Assembly: GCF_004117075.1 (NCBI RefSeq)
Contig: NZ_CP026721.1
Span: forward strand, 1,302,001-1,366,000
Reading direction: 5' to 3'
Source of the DNA: Fervidobacterium changbaicum
GTDB taxonomy: Bacteria > Thermotogota > Thermotogae > Thermotogales > Fervidobacteriaceae
DNA: 64,000 nucleotides
The translations under genes were made by a program, and so were the position numbers. The notes beneath the pieces were generated by a model that worked only from the letters and a program-made list of their open reading frames with translations, was not told the DNA's origin and did not search any database. This document shows positions 34,727 through 43,749 of this stretch, piece after piece; positions within the stretch are counted from its first letter, which is position 1; every line of letters starts with the position of its first letter.

Positions 34727-35617
34727 TTAAGTCTTTTTACACCACTCTAATACCTTTTCTACATCTATTGTTGCAAGTGCTATGTAGTTGTCTGCTGCAC
34801 CATAATATATGTAGTACTTCCCTTTGTATTCAACCATTGCATCGCTAAATACAACATTTGGTACTCCACCAAAAACTTCCCATTCTTCTTCAGGCTCAAG
34901 AATAGGTTCTTCGCTTCTTTTAATAACTTTTGTTGGGTCGTTTAAATCTAATAACATAAAGCCAAGTCTGTAAACGGGTCGCGGGGCTTCCTCGACCCCG
35001 TGGTAAAGTAATAACCATCCGTACGGAGTCCTTATCGGTGGTGCACCTGCACCAATTTTTAAGTTGTCCCAGTATCCCTGTCTGGGTCCTGCTATGCTCA
35101 CATAGTCTTTCCAATTGTTTAGGTCTTCTGAAAATGCTAGCCAGATATCTGGTTCAAATCTGTGCAACATAACGTATGTTCCGTTTATCTTTTCAGGGAA
35201 TAGTGCAGCGTCCTTGTTGTTTATCTCGTCTTTAATAGCGATTCCGTATCGTTCCCAGGTTATAAAGTTCTTCGTCGAAGCTAACGCAACCCTCGGACCC
35301 TTCGGAGAATAGGCAGTATAAAGCATGTAATATCTATCGCCGATTTTCGTAACCCTTGGATCTTCCACACCGTAAAGCTCATCTTTTGTAGCAGGCGCAA
35401 ATACAGGCTTTTCAAGTCGATTGAACCGAATTCCGTCCACGCTGACTGCATATCCTATCCGAGAAACCATATCAGCACCCTGAGCCCTATAAAGCATATG
35501 GAACAGTTCACCGTCGAAAACTACTGCACAGTTGAAAACAAACTTATTCTCCCAAAGATGCTCGGGTACAGGTTCCAGTATCGGGTTGAGTGGATGTCGC
35601 TCGAGTTTTAGTTCCAT
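34727..35617 (-). CDS. Glycoside phosphorylase family GH130
   Basis: A 296-residue five-bladed beta-propeller enzyme. The N-terminal HPLNPILEPVPEHLWE (NPil), VFNCAVVFDGELFHMLYRAQ (fN.ga...g..yllYR), YGVEDPRVTKIGDRYYMLYT (EDPR with the proton-donor Asp), GAGAPPIRTPYGWLLLYHGV and YRLGFMLLDLNDP are GH130 signatures. Members phosphorolyse beta-mannosides, such as mannosyl-glucose or mannooligosaccharides, to mannose-1-phosphate. It has no signal peptide, so it acts on imported sugar. It is the last gene of the ABC importer operon; AAGGAGG precedes the ATG. Beta-mannoside use is therefore the best guess for the locus. Confidence 0.9.
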   Translation of the reverse strand: MELKLERHPLNPILEPVPEHLWENKFVFNCAVVFDGELFHMLYRAQGADMVSRIGYAVSVDGIRFNRLEKPVFAPATKDELYGVEDPRVTKIGDRYYMLYTAYSPKGPRVALASTKNFITWERYGIAIKDEINNKDAALFPEKINGTYVMLHRFEPDIWLAFSEDLNNWKDYVSIAGPRQGYWDNLKIGAGAPPIRTPYGWLLLYHGVEEAPRPVYRLGFMLLDLNDPTKVIKRSEEPILEPEEEWEVFGGVPNVVFSDAMVEYKGKYYIYYGAADNYIALATIDVEKVLEWCKKT

Positions 35618-35649
35618 ATCAGCTCGCCTCCTTATCTTGACGAAAAAGT

Positions 35650-36474
35650 TTATCTGAGTGACATCGATATGCCTTGCAAGAAGTAGTTTCTGAGTAGTAA
35701 AAAGATGATAACCATCGGTACAGTCTGGATTACAGCACCGGCAAGTACAGGTCCTATATAACTTGCGTACTCATGGTTGAATGAAGCCAGTAAAACGGAC
35801 AATGGCATTTTTTTATAGTCTTTCATCACCATCAACGGCCACAAGAAATTGTCCCAGACACCTATGAAAGTGAATAATCCTACAATAGATGCGGTTGAGC
35901 GACTTAGTGGTAACATGACACGTAGAACAACCCAGAAGTTATTTGCTCCATCTATTTTTGCAGCATCAATATAATCCTGAGGTATAGTCTTGAAGTTCTG
36001 TGCGAACATGAAAATACCCCATGAGCTTGTCAAAGAAGGTACGATCAGAGCCTGGTATGTATTAAGCCAGCCAAAGGTTCTTATCAAAACAAACATTGGT
36101 ATAGTGAACATGAACCCCGGAAAGAGCATCTGGTAGATAATGAAATTGAATAAAAACTTCCCAATTCTAAATCTTATCCTTGAGATTGCATAGCCTACAA
36201 GCATAGATGTGAATATAACGGAGAAAGTCACTGTTGAAGAAATGAAAAGGCTGTTTAGAAAAGCCCTAACAAATGGTCTTTCAAACCTGTCTGCCATAAC
36301 AAATATGAAGCGATAGTGTTCGAGTGTGAACCGCTTTGGGAAAAACGTTGTAAATATATCCTCTGCAGGTTTGAATGATGAAATAAACAACCAGAGATAC
36401 GGATATATCCAAACGATCGCAAGAAATAAAAGAAGAAAGGTTACCACATACGAATAAATCTTTTCACGCCTCAT
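35650..36474 (-). CDS. Carbohydrate ABC transporter permease (MalG/CUT1-like)
   Basis: A 274-residue permease with six helices. The EAA loop interacting with the ATPase is seen as YIDAAKIDGANNFWVVLRVM (EAAxxDGAxxxxxfxxixlP type). It starts ERIYSYV-like and has YPYLWLFISSFKP, common for the second CUT1 permease. Its start overlaps the stop of the first permease by four bases (ATGA type). No ATPase gene is nearby, so it must share an MsmK-like ATPase encoded elsewhere. Confidence 0.92.
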   Translation of the reverse strand: MRREKIYSYVVTFLLLFLAIVWIYPYLWLFISSFKPAEDIFTTFFPKRFTLEHYRFIFVMADRFERPFVRAFLNSLFISSTVTFSVIFTSMLVGYAISRIRFRIGKFLFNFIIYQMLFPGFMFTIPMFVLIRTFGWLNTYQALIVPSLTSSWGIFMFAQNFKTIPQDYIDAAKIDGANNFWVVLRVMLPLSRSTASIVGLFTFIGVWDNFLWPLMVMKDYKKMPLSVLLASFNHEYASYIGPVLAGAVIQTVPMVIIFLLLRNYFLQGISMSLR

Positions 36475-37370
36475 ACAAAGCTCACTTCTTTCTCAAAGAA
36501 CTTACGAATTAACATAACTATAACGTAGCTCGTCAAGGCCGTTACAATTGCCACGGTTGTTGCATATGACGGGTCAATTCTTTTAAAAGCAGTATCGTAC
36601 ATATAAATCAAAAATGTCGTTGTCCTTTGCATTGGACCTCCGCCGGTTATTAAGTACGGTTCTGTGAAGATTCCGAAAGTAAGCATTACGGCCAAGACTG
36701 TTACCGTTATAAGAGAAGGATTAAGCAGAGGCAAAGTGATTTTCCAAAATATTTGACTTCTATTTGCACCATCAAGTTGTGCAGCTTCGAACAAAGAAGA
36801 TGGGATTGACAAAAGACCAGCGTAAAGAATAAGTCCATAATATCCTATAAATTTCCACGTGATTATTAGGCATATCGAAAAGACTGCAAGCTGTGGATTA
36901 GAAAACCAAGGGATCGTGATTCCAAATAAGCGATCCAGCAATCTGTTAATCGGCCCATTCACCGCAAAAAGATTCGAAAACAGCAGTGAATAAGCAACTC
37001 CAGAGGACACGTTAGCCACCAAGAAACTCAACATTATGAACGTTTTTCCAAATCTGACCTTTGTTAGCGCAAGAGCAAAAAGTAGTGAAGCTGTTAATAC
37101 CATCGGAATTAAGTATGCTAAAAAATTCAAAGTGTTGAGAGCAATTCTTAGCACGGTACTATCCGTGAATATTCGCATGAAATTTTGGATTCCGAAGAAT
37201 CTTGGTTTGGAAAAATAGTTCCACTTTGTGAACGCCAGAATTACCATCCATATAAACGGATAGCCCCAGAAAACAGCGGTATATGCTAAGTATGGAAACA
37301 CTATCGAATAGCCGAATAAACGTTCCCTTCTACCGAATTTCGATCGCATTCGCAACGTTTTCACATCCAT
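36471..37370 (-). CDS. Carbohydrate ABC transporter permease (MalF/CUT1-like)
   Basis: A 299-residue permease with six helices. GYSIVFPYLAYTAVFWGYPF is the usual CUT1 opening, and the EAA loop reads LFEAAQLDGANRSQIFWKIT followed by LPLLNPS. It pairs with the overlapping second permease and the binding protein 27 bp upstream. No clear ribosome binding site precedes the ATG at 37370; GTG at 37364 is an alternative. Confidence 0.92.
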   Translation of the reverse strand: MDVKTLRMRSKFGRRERLFGYSIVFPYLAYTAVFWGYPFIWMVILAFTKWNYFSKPRFFGIQNFMRIFTDSTVLRIALNTLNFLAYLIPMVLTASLLFALALTKVRFGKTFIMLSFLVANVSSGVAYSLLFSNLFAVNGPINRLLDRLFGITIPWFSNPQLAVFSICLIITWKFIGYYGLILYAGLLSIPSSLFEAAQLDGANRSQIFWKITLPLLNPSLITVTVLAVMLTFGIFTEPYLITGGGPMQRTTTFLIYMYDTAFKRIDPSYATTVAIVTALTSYVIVMLIRKFFEKEVSFV

Positions 37371-37397
37371 TCGAAAAGTGTGGAATCTTAATAAGTT

Positions 37398-38648
37398 TTA
37401 GAAGAGAATCTTGTTAATTTCCTTCACAGCTTTGCTTAATATATCTTCCGGTTTGCCTTTCAAATACATTAAGGGTTCTATTAAATGTGTTGTCATCGCC
37501 TGTTGCAAGTCAATAGTTTTGTCTATTAGTGCGGGTGGCACGGCATAGGGAACAAAAGACGCGTAAGCTTTGAAAAATTTGTCGTTCATGAACTTCGCAA
37601 ATGCAGGGTTTGTTGTTAAATCTTCTCTCGCGGGAGGCATTTGGGTTTTCTCAATCCACAGTACGTCATTCTGAACGTTGGAGAAGACCCATGATATAAA
37701 CTCAAATGCTGCTTTCTTATCCTTACAAGTTGAATAAATAACAAGCCCTTTGGTGTCTGCAAAAGTGTATATAGGCTTATCCTTCGGATAGTTATCTGGA
37801 ACTGGGGGTGCTGAGAACCAGATATTTGGAACCACCTTTGGGAAAGTTTCTTTAGCCCAGTTAACTTCCCAAGGACCTGTTATCTTTGCGAGTATCGTGC
37901 CATTGTAGAATGGGTTTGTACCCAGCTCAACGGCAGTCCATTTATTTTGGAACATCGTATAGATAAATTGAGTGATAGCCTTTCCTGCTTCATCACCAAA
38001 GTTAACCTTGCGTTTTTCAACGTCGATGTAGGGTTTTCCACCGGTAGCAGCATAGTAATAGGTAATAAAATCAAACCACCGATCCCACCAGTTTCTGCCT
38101 GATATAACTTGCATTGTGAAATTTTTCTTACCGTCTGCGAACTTCTTACTGACTTCGTAAATCTCACTGTACGTTCTTGGAGGTTCTTTGTAACCAAGAT
38201 TCTTTAGAATATCGCCACGCCACCAGAAGATCATTGGGTTAGAATAAATTGGGAAGACATAATACCTACCCTTGATCTTCCATGATTCCATGATACTCTT
38301 CATTTTCCTTGTTTCAATGAGTTTTTGAAAATCCGCTCCAAAGTTGTCGAACGCATAAATTGCGCCGATCTCGGCAAGCTGTGCTGCAAAACCGCTGAAG
38401 ATATTTTCTGAGAAGTCAGGTGCGTTTCCTGCGGCTATTGCACTTAAGATAGCTTCTTCAGAACTTCCAGCGGCCGGAATAGTCTGAACTTCAATCTGGA
38501 TATCAGGTCGTAACTTATTCCACTGGGTGACGACTGTTTTCCAAAATTCTTCTTGAAATGCGTTTGGTGCCGTCCAGAAGGTTAGTTTAACTGCAAAGCT
38601 GACCAATGAAACCATCACTATCAAAAATAATACGGATAACTTCTTCAT
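37398..38648 (-). CDS. Extracellular sugar-binding protein (family 1)
   Basis: A 416-residue binding protein. Signal peptide MKKLSVLFLIVMVSLVSFA with AVKLTFWTAPN after it; no lipobox cysteine. The mature part has VTQWNKLRPDIQIEVQTIPA, AAGNAPDFSENIFSGFAAQL (family 1 signature region), a WWRGDILKNLGYKEPPRTY loop and aromatic sugar-contact residues. The start at 38648 has GAGGGAGGG at a good distance; longer in-frame starts lie inside the LacI gene. First transported gene after the regulator; the ligand is likely the same oligosaccharide processed by GH130. Confidence 0.92.
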   Translation of the reverse strand: MKKLSVLFLIVMVSLVSFAVKLTFWTAPNAFQEEFWKTVVTQWNKLRPDIQIEVQTIPAAGSSEEAILSAIAAGNAPDFSENIFSGFAAQLAEIGAIYAFDNFGADFQKLIETRKMKSIMESWKIKGRYYVFPIYSNPMIFWWRGDILKNLGYKEPPRTYSEIYEVSKKFADGKKNFTMQVISGRNWWDRWFDFITYYYAATGGKPYIDVEKRKVNFGDEAGKAITQFIYTMFQNKWTAVELGTNPFYNGTILAKITGPWEVNWAKETFPKVVPNIWFSAPPVPDNYPKDKPIYTFADTKGLVIYSTCKDKKAAFEFISWVFSNVQNDVLWIEKTQMPPAREDLTTNPAFAKFMNDKFFKAYASFVPYAVPPALIDKTIDLQQAMTTHLIEPLMYLKGKPEDILSKAVKEINKILF

Positions 38649-38694
38649 ACTAATCCCTCCCTCGGATGAGTAAGATGGTACTTCTGAGTTTAAA

Positions 38695-39669
38695 CTACAT
38701 AACTGAACTATTCCTCTTGATGTACGTCGTGTAAATGCATTGTTTGTAAGGATGTGCAGATTGCTTGCTGAGAATTTCATTGATTCTTTTAACAGCATTT
38801 ACACCTAGTTCGACCTTTTGAACACGTAAAGTAGATAATCCTTCCTTTTCAGCAGCTGGTATATCGTCAAATCCGATTATACTTACATCTTCTGGAACTC
38901 TATAGCCCCACAGTTTTAGTTTATTAAGCACTTTAATGGCTATTGGGTCATTTGAACATATTATTACCTCTGGTACCCAATCACGGAGAGCTCTTCTCAA
39001 AACAGAATCGATTTCCTCATGCAAATCATCGTATTCAAATACTAATGGAAGCTTTCCAAACTTTGTCATTGCAGCAACGTAACCGTTGTATCTATCACGA
39101 AAACCGTAGTATTTCAAAGGCCCGTGGATGTGAATAATTCTATTAAAACCACTGTCGATGAATTTCTTGGTTATATAAAATATCCCATCGTAACCATCGC
39201 TAACTATACTGTCGACCCTAAGCCCGTCTATGTAATGATCCACTAAAACAACCTTAGAACTTCGAGAAAGCTTTTCTATCTCCTCTTCAGAAGCATCACT
39301 TCCAACAAGTATGTAACCGTCATACGTCCTATGCTCACCTGCGATGACTTCTTCTAACAAAACAAGGTCGACAGAGACTTTATAGATACTTGCGGCATTT
39401 TCAATAGCCTCTAGGATAATCTTATAGAAAATTCCAACATCGCTTTTGATCAACTCACTTATTCTTTTGCTTATCACAACCGCTACGCTAAAAGTCTTTT
39501 TGCGAGCTAACGTTTTGGCCAAAGTGTGCGGAACATATCCAAGTTCTCTAACAGCCTTAAGGACTTTAATCTCAGTTTCTTCCGAGACATACCCAGTTCC
39601 GTTTAATACCCTGGAGACTGTTGCAGTTGAGACTCCAGCCTTTTTCGCTATATCATCTATGGAAACCAT
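38695..39669 (-). CDS. LacI-family transcriptional regulator
   Basis: 324 residues. The N-terminal helix-turn-helix and hinge read MVSIDDIAKKAGVSTATVSR, VLNGTGYVSEET and LGYVPHTLAKTLARKK, all LacI-family. The C-terminal periplasmic-binding-like core ends with VPEDVSIIGFDDIPAAE. It would repress the importer/GH130 operon and the divergent secreted genes until its sugar appears. Start ATG 39669 is six bases after GGAGGTGAC. Two matching operators lie upstream, so it is likely autoregulated. It heads the leftward operon. Confidence 0.93.
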   Translation of the reverse strand: MVSIDDIAKKAGVSTATVSRVLNGTGYVSEETEIKVLKAVRELGYVPHTLAKTLARKKTFSVAVVISKRISELIKSDVGIFYKIILEAIENAASIYKVSVDLVLLEEVIAGEHRTYDGYILVGSDASEEEIEKLSRSSKVVLVDHYIDGLRVDSIVSDGYDGIFYITKKFIDSGFNRIIHIHGPLKYYGFRDRYNGYVAAMTKFGKLPLVFEYDDLHEEIDSVLRRALRDWVPEVIICSNDPIAIKVLNKLKLWGYRVPEDVSIIGFDDIPAAEKEGLSTLRVQKVELGVNAVKRINEILSKQSAHPYKQCIYTTYIKRNSSVM

Positions 39670-39734
39670 GATTTTGTCACCTCCGAGAAGATTTTGCCAA
39701 AGAAGCTGTTGAACAATGTTTCTTATTGCCAATC

Positions 39735-39748
39735 TGTAAGCGTTTACA
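39735..39748 (-). promoter_or_regulatory. LacI-type operator 1 (TGTAAGCGTTTACA)
   Basis: A near-perfect 14-bp palindrome centred on CG, 66 bases before the LacI-family start codon, on the leftward side of the divergent region. It is the exact reverse complement of operator 2. Confidence 0.85.
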
Positions 39749-39933
39749 TATCGAGCATATTATATCAAATTGTATATTACTGTTCCAAAAAAACTTTTAG
39801 ATAGAAAATGCAAGAAAAAATTTGCTAATAGAAGAAATTTGAAGATTAAGATTTGTGTTAATTAATAATTTAAGATTTTCGTGTTCGTTTAAATTTCAGA
39901 TTATTACAACAAAAATATATAATACGGTAAATG

Positions 39934-39947
39934 TGTAAACGCTTACA
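39934..39947 (+). promoter_or_regulatory. LacI-type operator 2 (TGTAAACGCTTACA)
   Basis: The exact reverse complement of operator 1, 199 bases away and 45 bases before the start codon at 39992. TATAAT at 39917-39922 (ATATATAATACGG) lies just upstream, so the site overlaps the likely transcription start of the rightward gene. Confidence 0.85.
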
Positions 39948-39991
39948 TATTTATTCCCTTCTTTCAAACTCTTTCAAGGAGGTGGGTTGGT

Positions 39992-41311
39992 ATGAAAAGG
40001 TTAGCTATTTTATTTGTCGGCTTGCTTGCTCTGATGGTGTTCGCTGAATCTGTCTCTATTCCAGTTATCGCCGGTCAAGTGGAAGTACCAGTAGTTTTAC
40101 AAATGGGAACCTTGTCGGAGATGATACCCGAGGATTTTGAACCCGACTGGACGAGTTTAAAGGTCTTAGTCGAGGGGAAGGAAGTACCCTTCCAGATTGA
40201 GGACGTCGATGGTAACAAACGTGTATCTGCTCCAGATTATCTGGTTTTCATTGCTAAGGGTAAATCGGAGATCGTAGTTCAGGATACTTCTTCAAAAGCG
40301 GTTGTATATCCGAAAGCATTTGATGTTGTAAAAGACACTAAAGAATGGATCATTAAGGCTGTTGATGGAACAATCGAAGCGGTAGTTAATGACCACGGGT
40401 TGGTACAAGTTACTCGATTCGGCAACGTGAAGGCCAAATTGGTTGACGAAATTGGAATAGCAAGGGTTAGTGGCTGGTACAACTCCACGTATTATGTTGA
40501 CGGAAAACTCGGTGATCACCACGAGGAAACAAGTGGTGCTTTCAGAGTTGTTTCTTTAAAGGTATTAGATCCTGGCCCTGTGGCAGTAGGTATAATCGCC
40601 GTTCTTAAGTCGGAAAAGTTCAACGGACTTAGACAGGAATTAATTACCCATGTTTTTAAGAATGGGGACATACTTGTCGATAACAAGTTTGTCTTCGAAA
40701 CGTACGCTGATATGATGAAGGTACAAACAATGGTAACAAGACCCATAATTCCAGCTTTCGATGATACGCTTCATATATTACCAGTTTTCAGAAGACTTGT
40801 ATGGGCTGACCAGCTCAATATAACGCCGTATGAATACTGGCTGCAAAGAAACGCAGTTACCTGGGTTAATAACATGCCATATATAGTTTTCCCGGCTGGT
40901 AATAGCATGAAACCACTCTGGTGGGGAGCTACTTACATATTTGCTTCAATGGAACGCTGGAGAAGCAACTTCTCACCAAAGGGGAACGTTGGTATCGCTG
41001 AAATTCTTCCGGAAATCCCAGTTATTCCTGCAGACTACAAGAAATGGTTAGACGGTGATACTTGGGTCTACGAAAGCCTTGAATTCCGCGATGGAGTTTT
41101 CAAATGGATGCCAGGTGAATTCGACGCTTATCCGTCAACCACAGGAGTTTATTCGATGAAAGTTGAAGACATGCCTAATAGGTACAAAGCAGGAGATGTT
41201 GTTCAACATGTCAGATTGTTCAGTCTGTACAACGCAAAAACTGTCGAGGAAGCGGTCAAGTTCATAGAAGCTAAGAGTGAATCGTTCAGAAACTTAAAGA
41301 TAGGGGAATGA
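39992..41311 (+). CDS. Secreted protein of unknown function in the GH130 locus
   Basis: 439 residues. Signal peptide MKRLAILFVGLLALMVFAES. The mature protein looks all-beta at first (VEVPVVLQMGTLSEMIPEDF, LKVLVEGKEVPFQIEDVDGN, APDYLVFIAKGKSEIVVQD), a layout reminiscent of secreted polysaccharide-lyase-associated proteins, then a larger beta-rich domain with RLVWADQLNITPYEYWLQRN and FPAGNSMKPLWWGATYIF. I do not recognise a catalytic motif. It stands directly behind operator 2 with GGAGGTGGG before the ATG, so it should be co-regulated with the importer and GH130. A surface polysaccharide-degrading or binding role is inferred from context only. Confidence 0.75.
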   Translation: MKRLAILFVGLLALMVFAESVSIPVIAGQVEVPVVLQMGTLSEMIPEDFEPDWTSLKVLVEGKEVPFQIEDVDGNKRVSAPDYLVFIAKGKSEIVVQDTSSKAVVYPKAFDVVKDTKEWIIKAVDGTIEAVVNDHGLVQVTRFGNVKAKLVDEIGIARVSGWYNSTYYVDGKLGDHHEETSGAFRVVSLKVLDPGPVAVGIIAVLKSEKFNGLRQELITHVFKNGDILVDNKFVFETYADMMKVQTMVTRPIIPAFDDTLHILPVFRRLVWADQLNITPYEYWLQRNAVTWVNNMPYIVFPAGNSMKPLWWGATYIFASMERWRSNFSPKGNVGIAEILPEIPVIPADYKKWLDGDTWVYESLEFRDGVFKWMPGEFDAYPSTTGVYSMKVEDMPNRYKAGDVVQHVRLFSLYNAKTVEEAVKFIEAKSESFRNLKIGE

Positions 41312-41328
41312 AATACTAAAAATTTTCT

Positions 41329-41356
41329 GGAGGCCGCGTCTTCGGCCTCCTTTGTT
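41329..41356 (+). terminator. Terminator after the first secreted protein gene
   Basis: GGAGGCCGCGTCTTCGGCCTCC: stem GGAGGCCG/CGGCCTCC followed by TTTGTTT. The next gene starts 46 bases later, so read-through or a separate promoter is needed for it. Confidence 0.75.
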
Positions 41357-41401
41357 TAATTTTCTAAAAGTTTTTTGGTCGTAGAAAGGGTGATCTTTCG
41401 A

Positions 41402-43558
41402 ATGAACAAAATGCTTGTTATTACGCTTTCAGTTTTTATTTCTTACATCTGCTTTGGTGCTATAACTTTCGACAATACACACCTTGAACGGCTTAGCCAA
41501 TATTTCACTCTTAACGGAGAAATTGTTAAAGGGTACTGGGTTTACGCTGATAACAAAGGGGACAGATTTGAGGTAGCGACAGCTCCAAATGAAGGCGACT
41601 TTTGCGTTGATGATGTAGCTCGTGTTGTTCTACTGTACACGGATGCTTACGAGATTCTCAAAGATGAGAAATACCTTTCTCTCGCAATCGAGGCTTCGAA
41701 ATTTGTACTTCAGATGCAAGCCATCGATGGTGAATTTTACAATTTTGCATGGCAAGATGGGACTATAAACAAACACGGTTTAACAAGTGAAAAATCTACG
41801 TCTTGGTGGACTCTACGTGCGTTTGCAGCACTCTCAAAACTTTCTAAATATTACAAAGATGCAAGTGTTCTGAACGCAGTGAAGAAGACTTACGGTGCAA
41901 TTAAAAAATCACCACCGGTCTACGGTGACCAGCTTGCGATGTATGTTCTTGGACTGTCGTATTATGTTGATTCAATTAGGGATGAAACTGCTAAGAGGGA
42001 TTTAAAAAAATATGCAGATGAGCTTATCAATTACCAGTGGAAAGAGTACAAATATCTACCAGGCTTCTTTTCAGTTTACCAAGATAGGTTTAGTTGGAAC
42101 GGATGGGGTAATCATTACGCTGAGGCGCTTATTGAATCATACAAAGTGTTAGGTGATAATCGTTATCTTTTGGTTGCTCAGCAATCTTTAGATTATCAAG
42201 TTCCTTTACTCGTTTCAACTGGGTTGATTTATTCAATCGGGAAATATATCAAACTTTTTCCTGAACTTTCTTATGCATTAGAATGTGTGACCGTTCCTTC
42301 CATTAAATTACATGAGCTTACACAAGATGAGAAATACGCTTACTATTCTGCACTTTTGACTTCCTGGTTGTACGGAGGGAATAGGTTAAACGTAAGAATG
42401 CTTGGCGAAAATGTGGAAGGTTACGACGGTTTAGAATACATGCACTACAACCGCAACGCAGGTGCCGAATCAACTATTTGTGCCTTAAGAACCTCTCTAT
42501 ACGCCACAAAGCTCCCGGCTGATTTTCAGGAGTTTTCAGTTAATCCGATTATCTTAGGTAGGAATGGTATCACTGTCTTGGAGGTTGAATCCTTTGATCC
42601 AGGACTGTCTGATGTGCGATTCATCAATGGAGATTTTGGGGCTGGGGCAGCTTTCCAAATTGAAGGCAAAGCGAGATTGAAAAAAGAAATTTCGGAAATT
42701 TCAGAAGGCCTTTATAGTGTCCTTTTATCTGGTAGTTTTAGAAATACAACGGTAACTGTTTCTTCAAAACTGCAAGTCAAAAAGGAAATCACAGGAACCG
42801 GGCTTTTTGAGTTAGGTGAAATTGAGGTTTCTGGGAATATAAGTTTATCAACTTCTAACTCTTGTATTGTTGATCAAGTGATATTGATACCTGAAAAAAT
42901 GGGCGTCTCATTTAAGATAGCAAGCGAAACAAAAACACTTTATTATGACTTCAAAGATAAACGGACTAAAATAATTAACGATGTTCTGTTTTTGAAAAAA
43001 GAAAAGGAAATGTCTACAACGTTGATACCGGAAATGATGGTTATCGATAATTTCACAATCCTTAAGTTAAGAGAACTTTTCAACAACGACGGTTTTGCCG
43101 TACCTCAAAAACCTGGGAACTTTGACAACCTTGGAGGTATCGTAGGGGCGTATTTACCTGAAAACGAGATATCAGAAGGAATAATAACGATAAAAGGGAT
43201 ACCATTTGAAATTGTAACAAGAGGCAACGACAACATACGTTGCGCTGGGCAGAAGATTATCTTGAATCAGCCTATCAGCAGTGGTAAGGTATACATTTTG
43301 GCAGCTGCGAACCATGGTGATTACAGAGTTGAGTTTCTAATAAATGAGAAGGCCTATGTAATTACGATAACTGATTGGTGTAACCGGCCAGATGGAGTTG
43401 TATTCGATTATCGGTACACACAAGGTGGGGAACGACAGTTTATCAGATGTGGATTGAGCCTTTACGAGTTAGACATTTCAAACATAGGAGAGCCATTAAA
43501 AGAAATAGTTCTACCGCGTGAAATCAACGTCCATATTTTCGGAATAACTTTGAAATGA
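41402..43558 (+). CDS. Secreted protein: helical (alpha/alpha) toroid plus C-terminal beta-sandwich
   Basis: 718 residues with signal peptide MNKMLVITLSVFISYICFGA. Residues about 20-390 form repeated helix pairs like a six-hairpin glycosidase: NEGDFCVDDVARVVLLYTDA, SKFVLQMQAIDGEFYNFAWQ, SEKSTSWWTLRAFAALSKL, WNGWGNHYAEALIES. A beta-rich linker follows, then a C-terminal sandwich with NNDGFAVPQKPGNFDNLGG, DNIRCAGQKIIL, YILAAANHGDYRVEF and ITDWCNRP, a module often attached to glycosidases. Acidic residues DDVAR and E in STSWW region could be catalytic but the family is not known to me. ATG 41402 follows AAAGGGTGAT. Likely acts on the polysaccharide imported by this locus. Confidence 0.7.
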   Translation: MNKMLVITLSVFISYICFGAITFDNTHLERLSQYFTLNGEIVKGYWVYADNKGDRFEVATAPNEGDFCVDDVARVVLLYTDAYEILKDEKYLSLAIEASKFVLQMQAIDGEFYNFAWQDGTINKHGLTSEKSTSWWTLRAFAALSKLSKYYKDASVLNAVKKTYGAIKKSPPVYGDQLAMYVLGLSYYVDSIRDETAKRDLKKYADELINYQWKEYKYLPGFFSVYQDRFSWNGWGNHYAEALIESYKVLGDNRYLLVAQQSLDYQVPLLVSTGLIYSIGKYIKLFPELSYALECVTVPSIKLHELTQDEKYAYYSALLTSWLYGGNRLNVRMLGENVEGYDGLEYMHYNRNAGAESTICALRTSLYATKLPADFQEFSVNPIILGRNGITVLEVESFDPGLSDVRFINGDFGAGAAFQIEGKARLKKEISEISEGLYSVLLSGSFRNTTVTVSSKLQVKKEITGTGLFELGEIEVSGNISLSTSNSCIVDQVILIPEKMGVSFKIASETKTLYYDFKDKRTKIINDVLFLKKEKEMSTTLIPEMMVIDNFTILKLRELFNNDGFAVPQKPGNFDNLGGIVGAYLPENEISEGIITIKGIPFEIVTRGNDNIRCAGQKIILNQPISSGKVYILAAANHGDYRVEFLINEKAYVITITDWCNRPDGVVFDYRYTQGGERQFIRCGLSLYELDISNIGEPLKEIVLPREINVHIFGITLK

Positions 43559-43590
43559 TCAACTTCAGACAATGCGAAATGGTAATACAA

Positions 43591-43624
43591 GAAGGCGCTG
43601 CGTTTAGCGGCGCCTTCTTTTTCA
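43591..43624 (+). terminator. Terminator after the toroid protein gene
   Basis: GAAGGCGCTGCGTTTAGCGG then CGCCTTC: stem GAAGGCGC/GCGCCTTC with a bulge, followed by TTTTTC. Confidence 0.85.
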
Positions 43625-43656
43625 ATCAATTTTCCTCTGATTTTAATTAGAAGTTC

Positions 43657-43670
43657 TGGAAAAGTTTCCA
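43657..43670 (+). promoter_or_regulatory. Inverted repeat TGGAAAAGTTTCCA, possible operator
   Basis: Six-base arms TGGAAA/TTTCCA around AG, about 80 bases before the starch-binding-like gene. No convincing promoter boxes were fixed nearby, so its role is open. Confidence 0.3.
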
Positions 43671-43749
43671 TAGTACGTAAAAATTTCCAAGTGATATGAG
43701 AAAATATTTAAGATAAAAGTACTACACTCTGTAAAAAGGAGGGGTATGG

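Noticed and set aside
37380-38798. Longer start of the sugar-binding protein inside the LacI gene
   Set aside because: The segment before 38648 has no signal-peptide character, and GAGGGAGGG directly precedes the ATG at 38648.
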